From Winogradskyella sp. J14-2 (GTDB taxonomy: Bacteria; Bacteroidota; Bacteroidia; Flavobacteriales; Flavobacteriaceae): a stretch of DNA of 64,000 nucleotides. Under the pieces are notes generated by a model, which saw only the letters and a list, made by a program, of their open reading frames with translations, did no database searches and was not told the DNA's origin. Where the stretch lies: positions 1,240,001 through 1,304,000 of the forward strand of contig NZ_CP019388.1 of the NCBI RefSeq assembly GCF_001971725.1. Reading direction: 5' to 3'. How positions within the stretch are numbered: the stretch's first letter is position 1; each line of letters starts with the position of its first letter. A program made the translations under genes and the position numbers. This document shows positions 42,860-51,526 of the stretch, one piece after another.

Positions 42860-43522
42860 TTAATGCTTCTCTTCATCCTTCAGTAACTCAGGAAACTTAG
42901 CTTTAAAACGATTTAATCGAGGAATAGAAACAGCTCTTACATAACTCTGGTTTGGATTTCGCTTTTCAAAATCCTGATGATAGTCTGACGCTTTATAAAA
43001 TTTTAAAAATGGATATACTTCAGCGGCTATTGTCGCATCTAATTCTTTTGCAAGCGCTGCTTTCTTATTCTCTATAATTTCTTTTTGCTCATCATTTTGA
43101 TAAAATATAATAGAACGGTATTGCGGCCCTTTATCTGGTCCTTGACCATTAACTTGTGTTGGATTCTGAGAACCAAAATATACATCTACCAATGTTGAAA
43201 AACTCACTACTTCTGGATCGTAAACTACCTCCACAGCTTCTGCATGGCCTGTTGTACCTGAGTGACTTTTCTCGTACGTAATGTCATCTGTATGTCCACC
43301 TGAAAAACCACTGTAGACTTCTTCAACACCTTTTACACTTTCGTAAATTGCTTCTACGCACCAAAAACATCCACTTGCAAAGTAGGCTTTTGCTTTACCA
43401 TCCTCCATAGGAACTTCTACAGGTTCTGCATTAATAATTTCTTGTTGTTTTGGATTGGATTGTGCCTGGTTGTGGCAGCTAAAGTAAAGCGATATGCTTA
43501 ATACAATGAGTAACTTTTTCAT
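42860..43522 (-). CDS. msrA: Peptide-methionine (S)-S-oxide reductase, exported form
   Basis: A 220-residue MsrA with an N-terminal lipoprotein or signal sequence (IVLSISLYFSC), so it acts outside the cytosol. The active motif GCFWC has the catalytic C52. GFSGGHTDDITYEKSHSGTTGHAEAV, QNPTQVNGQGPDKGPQYRS and YHQDF complete the family pattern. It repairs oxidised methionine in envelope proteins. No MsrB domain is fused. Single gene. Confidence 0.95.
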   Translation of the reverse strand: MKKLLIVLSISLYFSCHNQAQSNPKQQEIINAEPVEVPMEDGKAKAYFASGCFWCVEAIYESVKGVEEVYSGFSGGHTDDITYEKSHSGTTGHAEAVEVVYDPEVVSFSTLVDVYFGSQNPTQVNGQGPDKGPQYRSIIFYQNDEQKEIIENKKAALAKELDATIAAEVYPFLKFYKASDYHQDFEKRNPNQSYVRAVSIPRLNRFKAKFPELLKDEEKH

Positions 43523-43627
43523 CTGCTAATATTTATTTTTTTTCTTTTTCTATAGACGTATAAAAATACAATTCCTTAAAGAAATCTTTTAAAGTTTTAC
43601 TAAATAAGTCTACAAAAAAATTTTAGG

Positions 43628-44188
43628 CTAATAGTTAATAATCCAATCATTATTTAAGTAGTAATACAAACTTATAGGCATAGAAAGACAAGAATATGGC
43701 ATGTTATCTATTTGTATAAAAACTGTATCCATTGATTTATTAAAAAAGGGCTTTGATAATGCCATAAATCCTTTAGGACAAAGTGAGTCCATAACCCGAA
43801 TCCTTTCATCTCTATCTTTAATCCTAACAATTGAATCTGCCAATCGAGCTGGTATTAATTTATACCCACTTTCAATTATTGTTGTATTAAGATTAACTTG
43901 TTTTGAAAGTGTATTGAGACTATCTTTTTCTCCTTGTGATTTTATATTAGTCCATTTCATAATTTCCTTTTCCATATTGCCAGTTGGACGTTCTATTTTC
44001 ATATAGTCCAACAAGGTATGTCTGGGTTCTATTACACAATTACAATTAAAATCTTGATATTTTAGTAATGTAGCCACAAACTCATTAGCCTTTTTATTAT
44101 AGAGATCTTGTGGTTATTGATTTTCTTTAGAGCTGCATCCAATACAAATAATTAGCAACAGAATAGTAAAGAATTTTATTTTTTTCAA
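43628..44188 (-). pseudogene. Lipoprotein gene interrupted by an in-frame TAA
   Basis: On the minus strand a TTG start at 44188 reads MKKIKFFTILLLIICIGCSS, a good lipoprotein signal, then KENQ and a TAA (44116-44114). The same frame continues PQDLYNKKANEFVATLLKYQ and stays open to 43628. The downstream 149 codons alone (from GTG 44077) lack a signal. The simplest reading is a lipoprotein of about 186 residues with a nonsense mutation. The downstream part (VIEPRHTLLDYMKIERP, DSIVRIKDRDERI) matches no family I know. A sequencing error is the alternative. Confidence 0.7.
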
Positions 44189-44241
44189 AATTGATTTATT
44201 GTTTTTTACAAACAACTAATTTATTTTCTAATTATTGTATT

Positions 44242-44276
44242 ACACAAAAAAGCCCTCACAAATCGTGAAGGCTTTT
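44242..44276 (-). terminator. Rho-independent terminator of the coiled-coil / nif3 operon
   Basis: Stem aaaagccctcac with gtgaaggctttt (one mismatch), loop aaatc; on the minus strand it is followed by a TTTTTT run. It lies 20 nt after the stop at 44297. Confidence 0.85.
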
Positions 44277-44296
44277 AGAATATTATTTAACGGTAA

Positions 44297-45082
44297 TTAC
44301 TTTGCTAGTTTAGCAAATAACTTATCCATTTTTTCTTTTTCTTCATCTGCTAAAGCAGCATCTACTAGAATACGACCACTGTGCTCATCTGTAATTACTT
44401 TTTTACGAGAAGCAATTTCTACCTGTACTTGTGGCGGAATAGTAAAGAAAGAACCACCAGATGCACCACGCTCTATTGGCACAACAGCTAAACCGTTTTT
44501 TACGTTATTTCTAATTCTCAAATACGCTTTTACTAAACGTTCATCAATTTTCTTTTGGTACTCTTCAGATTTACTAATAAGCGCTTCTTCTTCTTTTTCA
44601 GTTTCTTTTAAGATTTCGTTTAATTCACCTTTTTTGTGCTTAAGGTGCTCTTTACGATCTTTTAAACGGTCTTTAGTTTCAGAAATAACTTCTTTTTTCT
44701 GCTCTATCTGAGCCTTAAATTCTTTGATGTGTTTTTCAGCTAACTGAATCTCTAGTTCCTGAAATTCAATCTCTTTCGTTAATGAATTGTATTCTCTGTT
44801 ATTTCTAACGTTATTTTGTTGCTCGCTATATTTTTTGATTAAAGCCTTAGCTTCTTCGATTAAATTTTTCTTTCCTTTAATCTCATCATCAATAACAGCA
44901 AGGCTATCATTTAATTTCTCTAGTCTGGTATTTAACCCTTCTACCTCATCTTCTAAATCTCTTACTTCTAAAGGAAGCTCACCTCTCACATTTCTTATTT
45001 CGTCTACTCTAGAGTCTATTAACTGTAAATCGTAAAGCGCTCTTAAACGCTCTTCTACAGTAACTTCAGCTTTTTTCGCCAT
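44297..45082 (-). CDS. DUF164-type coiled-coil protein with degenerate zinc ribbon
   Basis: A 261-residue protein: a long coiled coil (residues 8-185) and a C-terminal region aligning to the C4 zinc ribbon of DUF164 proteins. There the usual CxxC pairs are lost. The first reads GASGGSFFTIPPQ and the second ITDEHSGRILVD, so no zinc ligand cysteine remains. The coiled coil and the IPPQ and GRILVD motifs identify the family. Function unknown, possibly a nucleic-acid or ribosome-associated tether. It follows nif3 by 2 nt. Confidence 0.88.
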   Translation of the reverse strand: MAKKAEVTVEERLRALYDLQLIDSRVDEIRNVRGELPLEVRDLEDEVEGLNTRLEKLNDSLAVIDDEIKGKKNLIEEAKALIKKYSEQQNNVRNNREYNSLTKEIEFQELEIQLAEKHIKEFKAQIEQKKEVISETKDRLKDRKEHLKHKKGELNEILKETEKEEEALISKSEEYQKKIDERLVKAYLRIRNNVKNGLAVVPIERGASGGSFFTIPPQVQVEIASRKKVITDEHSGRILVDAALADEEKEKMDKLFAKLAK

Positions 45083-45084
45083 AA

Positions 45085-46179
45085 TTATAAATACTTTACC
45101 GGATTTGTATTTGTCTTTGATAAAATGACTGCAAAATTAGTAATTTTTTTCGAGAGATAGTCTACTAAAAACGATTTTGTGAACTGTTCACTCTCATAAT
45201 GACCAATATCTGCTAACAAAATATTGTTTTCTGCACTAAAAAAGTCGTGATATTTAAGATCTGCTGTTACTAACAAGTCTGCACCAGATGCCTTAGCTGC
45301 GCTTATGGCAAAGCTTCCAGAACCTCCTAAAACCGCTATTTTTTTTATGGATTTATTGAGGAGTTTTGAATGTCTCACGCATTTGGTATTCATTTTTTGC
45401 TTTACGTAATTTAAACAGTCTAACTCATGCATCTCTTCTGCCAAATCACCAATCATTCCCATACCTATATACTGGTTGGTATTATCTAACGTGGTAACTT
45501 CGTAAGCGACTTCTTCATAAGGATGTGTATTAAAAAGTGTTTTTAAAATTTTAGATTCTAGATGCTTTGCAAATACTGCTGAAATTAAGGTTTCATTTTC
45601 GGTATGTAATTTGCCTTTTTCACCTATTGTTGGATTTGATTCTTCATTTCCTCTATAAGTTCCTTTGCCTTCAAGATTAAAACTACAAGCATCGTAATTA
45701 CCTATATTGCCTGCACCTGCATTAAATAATGCTGCCCTTAATGCTTCAGCATTTTCGTTAGGTACATAGGTTTGTAACTTTTTTAAGGTGCCAGTTTGTG
45801 GTATTAAAATCTTTTTATTCTGTAATTGTAACTGATCGCAGATTATTGAATTAACACCTTGAAATGCGTTATCTAAAGCCGTATGTATTGAGAAAATTGC
45901 GATTTTATGCTGAATTGCTTTTATAACAACGCGCTCTACATAGGTTTTACCGGTCAGTTTTTTTAGGCCTTTAAAAATGATAGGATGAAAACTCACAATG
46001 AGATTGCAGTTGTTTTCTATAGCTTCATCTACAACAGCTTCAAGCGTATCTAAAGTTACCAAAACACCTGTGACTCTTTGATTTTTATCACCTACCAAAA
46101 GGCCTACATTATCAAAATCTTCGGCATAATTTAAAGGTGCCAAATCGTGTAAATGATTTATTACATCTTGTACTAGCAT
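45085..46179 (-). CDS. Nif3-like dinuclear metal centre protein
   Basis: A 364-residue DUF34/NIF3 protein: APLNYAEDFDNVGLLVGD, VSFHPIIFKGLKKLTG, IFSIHTALDNAFQGVN and the C-terminal ILLADIGHYESE supply the dinuclear metal ligands. A PII-like insert (about 130-235, TYVPNENAEALRAALFNAGAG) gives the long form common in Bacteroidota and Firmicutes. The family is conserved and proposed to be a metal-dependent hydrolase or metal chaperone. It forms an operon with the coiled-coil gene. Confidence 0.92.
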   Translation of the reverse strand: MLVQDVINHLHDLAPLNYAEDFDNVGLLVGDKNQRVTGVLVTLDTLEAVVDEAIENNCNLIVSFHPIIFKGLKKLTGKTYVERVVIKAIQHKIAIFSIHTALDNAFQGVNSIICDQLQLQNKKILIPQTGTLKKLQTYVPNENAEALRAALFNAGAGNIGNYDACSFNLEGKGTYRGNEESNPTIGEKGKLHTENETLISAVFAKHLESKILKTLFNTHPYEEVAYEVTTLDNTNQYIGMGMIGDLAEEMHELDCLNYVKQKMNTKCVRHSKLLNKSIKKIAVLGGSGSFAISAAKASGADLLVTADLKYHDFFSAENNILLADIGHYESEQFTKSFLVDYLSKKITNFAVILSKTNTNPVKYL

Positions 46180-46184
46180 AAGTG

Positions 46185-46203
46185 TATATTTGTTTCAAAA
46201 ATA
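46185..46203. promoter_or_regulatory. Overlapping divergent promoters of nif3 and lpxK
   Basis: TATATTTG on the plus strand (46185-46192, toward lpxK) and TATTTTTG on the minus strand (46203-46196, toward nif3) lie 3 bp apart. The two polymerases would compete for the same 35-bp region. Confidence 0.5.
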
Positions 46204-46213
46204 ATATAATTTA

Positions 46214-47218
46214 GTGCTTGTGAAATTTCTACGCATCATATTGTTTCCTGTTGTGCCAATTTACTACTTGGTGACCTGGCTAAGAAATTGGCTATATGAT
46301 AAAGGTGTTAAGTCTTCAAAATCATATGACATTCCGATTATTTGTGTTGGAAATCTTAGTACTGGTGGTACAGGAAAAACACCTATGATAGAATACTTGA
46401 TTCGTTTGCTCAAAGATGAAAAGTCTGTTGCTACACTGAGCAGAGGTTACAAACGTATAACCGAAGGTTATGAGTTGGCAGACCAAGGTGCAACAGCTGA
46501 TACCATTGGTGATGAGCCGTTTCAATTCTTCAGAAAATTTAAGGATATAAAAGTTGCTGTTGATGGTAATCGCCAAAATGGAATTGCTCAGTTGCTACTA
46601 CTAGAAGACAAACCCGAGGTTATTTTACTAGACGATGCTTACCAGCACAGAAAGGTAAAAGCTGGTTTCAATATTTTGCTAACCGCATATTACAATCTCT
46701 ATAGCAATGATATTGTTTTGCCTACTGGAAACTTACGAGAACCAAGATCTGGTGCCAAAAGAGCTGATATAATTGTAGTAACAAAATGTCCCTCGGATAT
46801 TTCTGAAAGTGAAAAGCATAAAATTTCTAATAGGTTAGGGATTAAACCACATCAGCAATTAGTGTTTAGTTCTATAAGTTACGCTGAAAGGGTTATTTCA
46901 GCACATTCTAAGATGACATTACAATCTTTACCAGAATTTACACTTGTAACTGGTATAGCCAATGCAACGCCTTTGGTTGAATTTTTAAAAACTAAGGGAT
47001 TAAATTTTGATCATTTGGAGTTTCCTGATCATTATAGCTTCCGGATAAATGATATTGAAGAATTGGCAAAAAAAGAATTGATAATTACAACAGAGAAAGA
47101 TTTTGTAAGACTTGTAGATAATGAAAGCTTAGTCGCTAAATTATTCTACCTTCCGATTGAATTAACAATTGACAAAAAAGATGCTTTTGACACGTCTATA
47201 AAGACTTTTGTAGGTTAA
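46214..47218 (+). CDS. lpxK: Tetraacyldisaccharide 4'-kinase
   Basis: A 334-residue inner-membrane-associated kinase that phosphorylates the lipid A disaccharide at the 4' position. The N-terminal hydrophobic helix, the P-loop GNLSTGGTGKTPM, TLSRGYKR, GDEPFQF, VILLDDAYQHRKV and LPTGNLREPRSGAKRAD are all family signatures. The start is GTG at 46214. It converges with the histidine kinase gene, whose stop overlaps it by 4 nt. Confidence 0.95.
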   Translation: MLVKFLRIILFPVVPIYYLVTWLRNWLYDKGVKSSKSYDIPIICVGNLSTGGTGKTPMIEYLIRLLKDEKSVATLSRGYKRITEGYELADQGATADTIGDEPFQFFRKFKDIKVAVDGNRQNGIAQLLLLEDKPEVILLDDAYQHRKVKAGFNILLTAYYNLYSNDIVLPTGNLREPRSGAKRADIIVVTKCPSDISESEKHKISNRLGIKPHQQLVFSSISYAERVISAHSKMTLQSLPEFTLVTGIANATPLVEFLKTKGLNFDHLEFPDHYSFRINDIEELAKKELIITTEKDFVRLVDNESLVAKLFYLPIELTIDKKDAFDTSIKTFVG

Positions 47219-49452
47219 AAATAATTAGAAACTACCTCTTTACCAGAAAGTACATCATATAACTTTCCTTCAAAGTCCTCTTGCTTAAAGGGTTTAGAAA
47301 TAATGTCATTAAAACCGGCTTCCCCAAACTCGTGCATCTTATCTTCTAATGTAACGGCAGTCAGTGCAAAGATTACCAAATCTTTATTGAACTCTCTAAT
47401 GAGTTTTGTGGCCTCTAACCCACTGATGCCAGGCATATGGATGTCCATTAAAACAACATTGTAATCTGTGGCTTTAACTTGCTCTACGGCAGCTTCGCCA
47501 TTATCAACCACATCACAATAAAGCCCCATTTTGTTTAGGATTTTTTTAGTGATCATCTGGTTAATTTTATTGTCCTCAACAATTAAAATCTTAACATTGC
47601 TTAGATCCAAATCTTCCATCTTATTTGATTGTTTAGTTTCTTCTACCGTAGGTGTCTCAATGGTTTCTGCCTTCTCTAGAGGGATCTCAAAGAAAAATGT
47701 TGTGCCTTTTCCAAGTTCACTCTTCAGATAGATTTTACCATTAAGAATTTTGATGAGTCCCTTTACAATAGATAATCCAAGACCTGTTCCGCCATATTTG
47801 CGGTTAATTTGTACGGATCCTTGTGAGAAGCTCTCAAACATCTGATCTTGTTTTTCTTTTGTAATACCGATGCCATTATCCTCTATTTCAAAGCGCAGAG
47901 TGTACTTATTGTCCTTTTGGTCAATCTTGTAAGCTCTTACCCAGATGTCTCCATCTTTTGTAAATTTAATGGCATTTCCTAGTAGGTTAATTAAGATTTG
48001 GGATAATTTTAATTGGTCACCATTATAAGTTTCTGGCAACCCATCTTCATAGTTAAGATGTAATTTAGTACCGTTGTCCTTAGCCGAATTATCTAAGGCA
48101 GACATTACATTCTCTATTTTACTTTTTAGGTTGAATATTTCCGGATCTAGTTCAACTTTATTGGCTTCGATTTTATTGATTTGAAGAATATCATTAATAA
48201 AGGTTAATAAATAATCCCCAGAAAACTTCAGTGATTTTAAATGTGGTATTTGATGCTCTTTTGGGTTTTCATCTAGTAACATATTCGTTAAACCTGTGAC
48301 TGCGTAGAGCGGAGTTCTCAACTCATGCGTTACTGTAGATAAAAAATTAGCTTTTGTTTTTGAAGCCAACTCAGCTTTTTCTTTGGCAACAATGAGCTCA
48401 TCATTTTTTTTGTGCAACATATTGTTGGTCTTAAGCCTAATGTTATTGTTTTTGTAGAGTGACAGGGTTAATAACGACAAAATTGTTATTAAAGCTATGC
48501 TTAATATTGTGGTAATTCTTGTAAAATTACTTTCGGCACTTACTTCATCTATTTGCTGCTTAAGCTGCTCGTTTTGTGCATCTTTATATTTATTGATGAT
48601 TTGACTTGAAACGCCTGGAGCTAAGTTTTCACGTTTAACATCTAGTATAGAATCCGAGAGTCGTATGTGCTTTGTTATATTTTCTAAAGAACTTTTATAG
48701 TCACCTCTTTTTTTATGTATATCACTTAAGGTTAAGTAAGCTTCATTAACGTTTTCAACAATATCATAGGTTTTTGCTATTGCAAGACCTTCTTCAACCT
48801 GAGATAATGCCAAGTCGATATTACCGAGTGAGCTCGAGGCTTTACTAGACTGAATCAATGCACTGCTTAAAACTCTTTGTTGATCGTACTTTTTAGCAAT
48901 TATAATGGTCTTTTCTAGCTGTGTTTTCGCTTCTTCGTATCTATTGAGAGCAATGTAGGCTTTGGCTTCATTTAGGGTAACTTCTGAAATATATTCTTCT
49001 AGATCTTCTTGTTCAAACAGGTTTTTGGCAGATTTATAGTAATCTAATGCAAGCCCATACTTTTGGTCAGTACTGTAAACAACCCCTTGTATGTTATAAC
49101 TAAGGGCAAGGTTTCCGTAATCGTTATTTTCTCGCTGTAGCTGTATTGCTTTTTGAAGGTCTATGTTGGCTTTATCTCTTTCTCCTACCAAATAGCGAAC
49201 TTTGGCAATTTTTGTAAGTGTAGTCCCTTGACTAATTTTATCATCGATAGTTTTGGCAATTTCTAAAGCTTTTTCTAAGTTATTTAAGGCATTATAGTAA
49301 TCGCTTCTATCGCTCTCTAATTTTGCTTGATTTACACGTTCTTGCAGACGTAGTGCCAACATGTCTGAATCTTCCTCAAGACCCTGCTGAGAGAAAATTA
49401 GACTAGAGAAACTTGCTAAAAACACAAATAAGTTATATTTGATTCGGGACAT
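47215..49452 (-). CDS. TPR-containing hybrid histidine kinase / response regulator
   Basis: A 745-residue sensor. Signal peptide (ending FSQQG); TPR repeats (about 30-280, e.g. YYNALNNLEKALEIAKTIDD); one membrane span (about 315-335, TRITTILSIALITILSLL); HisKA with phospho-acceptor H376 (VTHELRTPLYAVTG); HATPase (NGIGITKEKQDQMFE, GGTGLGLSIVKGL); C-terminal receiver with D670 (NVVLMDIHMPG). There is no separate output domain, so it signals by phosphorelay. The TPRs are predicted to be periplasmic. Single gene. Confidence 0.94.
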   Translation of the reverse strand: MSRIKYNLFVFLASFSSLIFSQQGLEEDSDMLALRLQERVNQAKLESDRSDYYNALNNLEKALEIAKTIDDKISQGTTLTKIAKVRYLVGERDKANIDLQKAIQLQRENNDYGNLALSYNIQGVVYSTDQKYGLALDYYKSAKNLFEQEDLEEYISEVTLNEAKAYIALNRYEEAKTQLEKTIIIAKKYDQQRVLSSALIQSSKASSSLGNIDLALSQVEEGLAIAKTYDIVENVNEAYLTLSDIHKKRGDYKSSLENITKHIRLSDSILDVKRENLAPGVSSQIINKYKDAQNEQLKQQIDEVSAESNFTRITTILSIALITILSLLTLSLYKNNNIRLKTNNMLHKKNDELIVAKEKAELASKTKANFLSTVTHELRTPLYAVTGLTNMLLDENPKEHQIPHLKSLKFSGDYLLTFINDILQINKIEANKVELDPEIFNLKSKIENVMSALDNSAKDNGTKLHLNYEDGLPETYNGDQLKLSQILINLLGNAIKFTKDGDIWVRAYKIDQKDNKYTLRFEIEDNGIGITKEKQDQMFESFSQGSVQINRKYGGTGLGLSIVKGLIKILNGKIYLKSELGKGTTFFFEIPLEKAETIETPTVEETKQSNKMEDLDLSNVKILIVEDNKINQMITKKILNKMGLYCDVVDNGEAAVEQVKATDYNVVLMDIHMPGISGLEATKLIREFNKDLVIFALTAVTLEDKMHEFGEAGFNDIISKPFKQEDFEGKLYDVLSGKEVVSNYF

Positions 49453-49472
49453 TTCAGCTTTATTTATTAAAG

Positions 49473-49480
49473 CAAATATA
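49473..49480 (-). promoter_or_regulatory. Bacteroidota -7 promoter element of the hybrid kinase
   Basis: On the minus strand TATATTTG, 20 nt before the ATG at 49452, in the short gap behind gap. Confidence 0.55.
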
Positions 49481-49481
49481 A

Positions 49482-50498
49482 TTATTTATTCGATAAAAGT
49501 GCTTTTTTATCCGATAAATTGCAAATTAAATCTAAAATTCTCGAGCTATAGCCCGTTTCATTATCGTACCAGCCCACTATTTTCATCATGTTTCCGATAA
49601 CGGAAGTCATCTGAGAGTCGAATATACAAGAGTGTCTATTACCTACAATATCTATTGAAACTATTGGATCTTCTGTATACTCTAAAATATTTTTTAATGA
49701 CCCTTTTGAAGCGTTCTTAAATATAGAATTTACTTCTTCTATAGTAGTATCAGTTTCTACATTAATAGTTATGTCAGTTAGTGAGCCGTTTGCTACAGGA
49801 ACTCTTATACCACAGCCTCCGATAACATCGCTTAAATCAGGAAATATTTTTGTCAGAGCCTTTGCAGCTCCTGTTGTTGTTGGCACAATAGATTGGCCTG
49901 CAGCTCTGGAGCGTCTTAAGTCTTTATGTGGCTGGTCGTGCAGACTTTGGTCTGTAGTGTATGAATGAACCGTTGTAATATAAGCCTGTTTTATACCAAA
50001 ATGTTCTTTTATTAAAGCTATCATTGGTGCTGCGTTGTTGGTGGTGCAAGAAGCATTTGATATAATAGACTCTGAGCCTACGATAGCGTCTTCGTTGACA
50101 CCAAGAACTATAGTTTTGATGTCATCATCCGTAGGCGGAACAGACAAGATCACTTTTTTTGAACCATTAGTAATATGGTGTTGTAATTCTGCTTTGGATT
50201 TAAATTTTCCGGTTGATTCAACAACTATATCGGGTTGAGTTGATTTCCAGTTGATTGTTTTAGGATGCTTTTCGTTGAATAAAGGGATTGCATCACCGTC
50301 TATAATAATACTATTAGCACTGTAGGTAACATGTTTATGAAGCACACCATGTATGCTGTCGTATTTAAGAAGGTGACCCAATGTTTTGGCATCTGATATA
50401 TCGTTAATAGCAACGATTTTTATTTTTGGATGGTCTAATGCTAATCTAAATACACGTCGGCCAATTCTACCGAATCCATTTATGGCAACCTTTATCAT
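49482..50498 (-). CDS. gap: Type I glyceraldehyde-3-phosphate dehydrogenase
   Basis: A 338-residue NAD-type GAPDH: INGFGRIGRRVFRLA, the nucleophile C151 in SNASCTTNNAAP (a Bacteroidota variant of the usual CTTNCLAP), TVHSYTTDQ, RRSRAAGQSIVPTTTGAAKA and WYDNETGYSSRI. It catalyses the glycolytic/gluconeogenic GAP step. The start codon overlaps the lipA stop (TAATG). The pairing with lipA suggests shared control around central carbon metabolism. Bacteroidota often have two gap genes; this may be the second. Confidence 0.93.
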   Translation of the reverse strand: MIKVAINGFGRIGRRVFRLALDHPKIKIVAINDISDAKTLGHLLKYDSIHGVLHKHVTYSANSIIIDGDAIPLFNEKHPKTINWKSTQPDIVVESTGKFKSKAELQHHITNGSKKVILSVPPTDDDIKTIVLGVNEDAIVGSESIISNASCTTNNAAPMIALIKEHFGIKQAYITTVHSYTTDQSLHDQPHKDLRRSRAAGQSIVPTTTGAAKALTKIFPDLSDVIGGCGIRVPVANGSLTDITINVETDTTIEEVNSIFKNASKGSLKNILEYTEDPIVSIDIVGNRHSCIFDSQMTSVIGNMMKIVGWYDNETGYSSRILDLICNLSDKKALLSNK

Positions 50499-51370
50499 TA
50501 ATTAATATGTTTCTGTGCCTTGTAAGAAGATCTCACTAATGCGCTACTTTCTACGTGCCTAAACCCAAGATCTAAACCAATTTCTTTGTATTCATTAAAC
50601 TCGTCTGGATTGATAAATCGTTGTACAGGTAGATGTTTTTTGGTTGGTTGAAGATACTGACCAATAGTGACAACATCGACATCGTTTTCTCTAAGATCGT
50701 GAAGTGTTTCAATAACTTCTTCCCTTGCCTCTCCGAGACCTAGCATTATTCCAGACTTAGTTCTACGTTGTCCTTGTTGTTTTAGGTATTTTAATACATC
50801 CATACTGCGGTCATATTTTGCTTGAATACGAACTTCCCTCGTTAATCGTCTCACAGTCTCGATATTATGTGATACCACCTCTGGTGCCACCTCAACTATT
50901 CTATCAATATGACGCTCTATACCTTGAAAATCTGGAATTAATGTTTCTAGGGTGGTTTCAGGGTTCATTCGTCTCACAGCCTTTACGGTTTCTGCCCACA
51001 TGATGCTTCCCATATCTTTAAGATCGTCTCTATCTACACTTGTTAAAACAGCATGCTTTATTTGCATAAGCTTTATAGAACGTGCTACTTTTTCAGGCTC
51101 ATCCCAATCAACAGTTTCTGGTCTTCCAGTTTTTACACCGCAAAATCCGCAAGAACGTGTACAGACATTGCCTAATATCATAAATGTAGCCGTTCCTTCT
51201 CCCCAACATTCTCCCATGTTTGGGCAACTTCCGGATGTACAAATAGTATTTAACTTGTACTTGTCTACTAAACTTCTTAGTTCTGTATATTTTTTACCTG
51301 TTGGTAATTTGACTCTTAACCATTTAGGCTTACGTTCTGGTAATATATTTGAAGCTACTTTTGTTTCCAT
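50498..51370 (-). CDS. lipA: Lipoyl synthase
   Basis: A 290-residue radical-SAM enzyme that inserts sulfur into octanoyl groups on lipoyl domains. The auxiliary cluster is C44, C49, C55 ([12 protein letters not shown]); the radical-SAM cluster is C70, C74, C77 (CTRSCGFC); the C-terminal serine is in ALVRSSYKA. The ATG at 51370 is chosen because the promoter box at 51392-51399 overlaps the alternative upstream TTG at 51394. Coupled to gap by TAATG. Confidence 0.95.
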   Translation of the reverse strand: METKVASNILPERKPKWLRVKLPTGKKYTELRSLVDKYKLNTICTSGSCPNMGECWGEGTATFMILGNVCTRSCGFCGVKTGRPETVDWDEPEKVARSIKLMQIKHAVLTSVDRDDLKDMGSIMWAETVKAVRRMNPETTLETLIPDFQGIERHIDRIVEVAPEVVSHNIETVRRLTREVRIQAKYDRSMDVLKYLKQQGQRRTKSGIMLGLGEAREEVIETLHDLRENDVDVVTIGQYLQPTKKHLPVQRFINPDEFNEYKEIGLDLGFRHVESSALVRSSYKAQKHIN

Positions 51371-51391
51371 GCATTTTCTTTTTCTGTATAA

Positions 51392-51399
51392 CAAAGATA
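51392..51399 (-). promoter_or_regulatory. Bacteroidota -7 promoter element of lipA-gap
   Basis: On the minus strand TATCTTTG, 21 nt before the ATG at 51370. It settles the lipA start. Confidence 0.65.
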
Positions 51400-51470
51400 C
51401 GAAGTAAATAATTAAAGAACGATGATATTACACAAACCATTACCTCGGCTAAAAGAATAGTAAGGGTACA

Positions 51471-51502
51471 AAAAAACCTATTCGAAATAGCATCAGAATA
51501 GG
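51471..51502 (-). terminator. Terminator of the nqr operon
   Basis: Stem gaatagg / cctattc with a 12-nt loop, followed on the minus strand by TTTTTTTG; a T-run also follows on the plus strand. It lies 25 nt past the nqrF stop. Confidence 0.75.
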
Positions 51503-51526
51503 ATTTTTTGTTGTTTATTTTGGTGC

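Noticed and set aside
44235-44711. 158-codon open frame on the plus strand.
   Set aside because: It is the shadow of the Lys/Glu-rich coiled coil gene, giving Ser/Phe/Leu-rich nonsense, and it also crosses a terminator.
51371-51394. Longer lipA starting at TTG 51394.
   Set aside because: A consensus TATCTTTG element (51392-51399) overlaps that codon; the conserved protein begins at ATG 51370.
50952-51407. 151-codon open frame opposite lipA.
   Set aside because: lipA has all cluster cysteines in the other strand; this frame has no family features.
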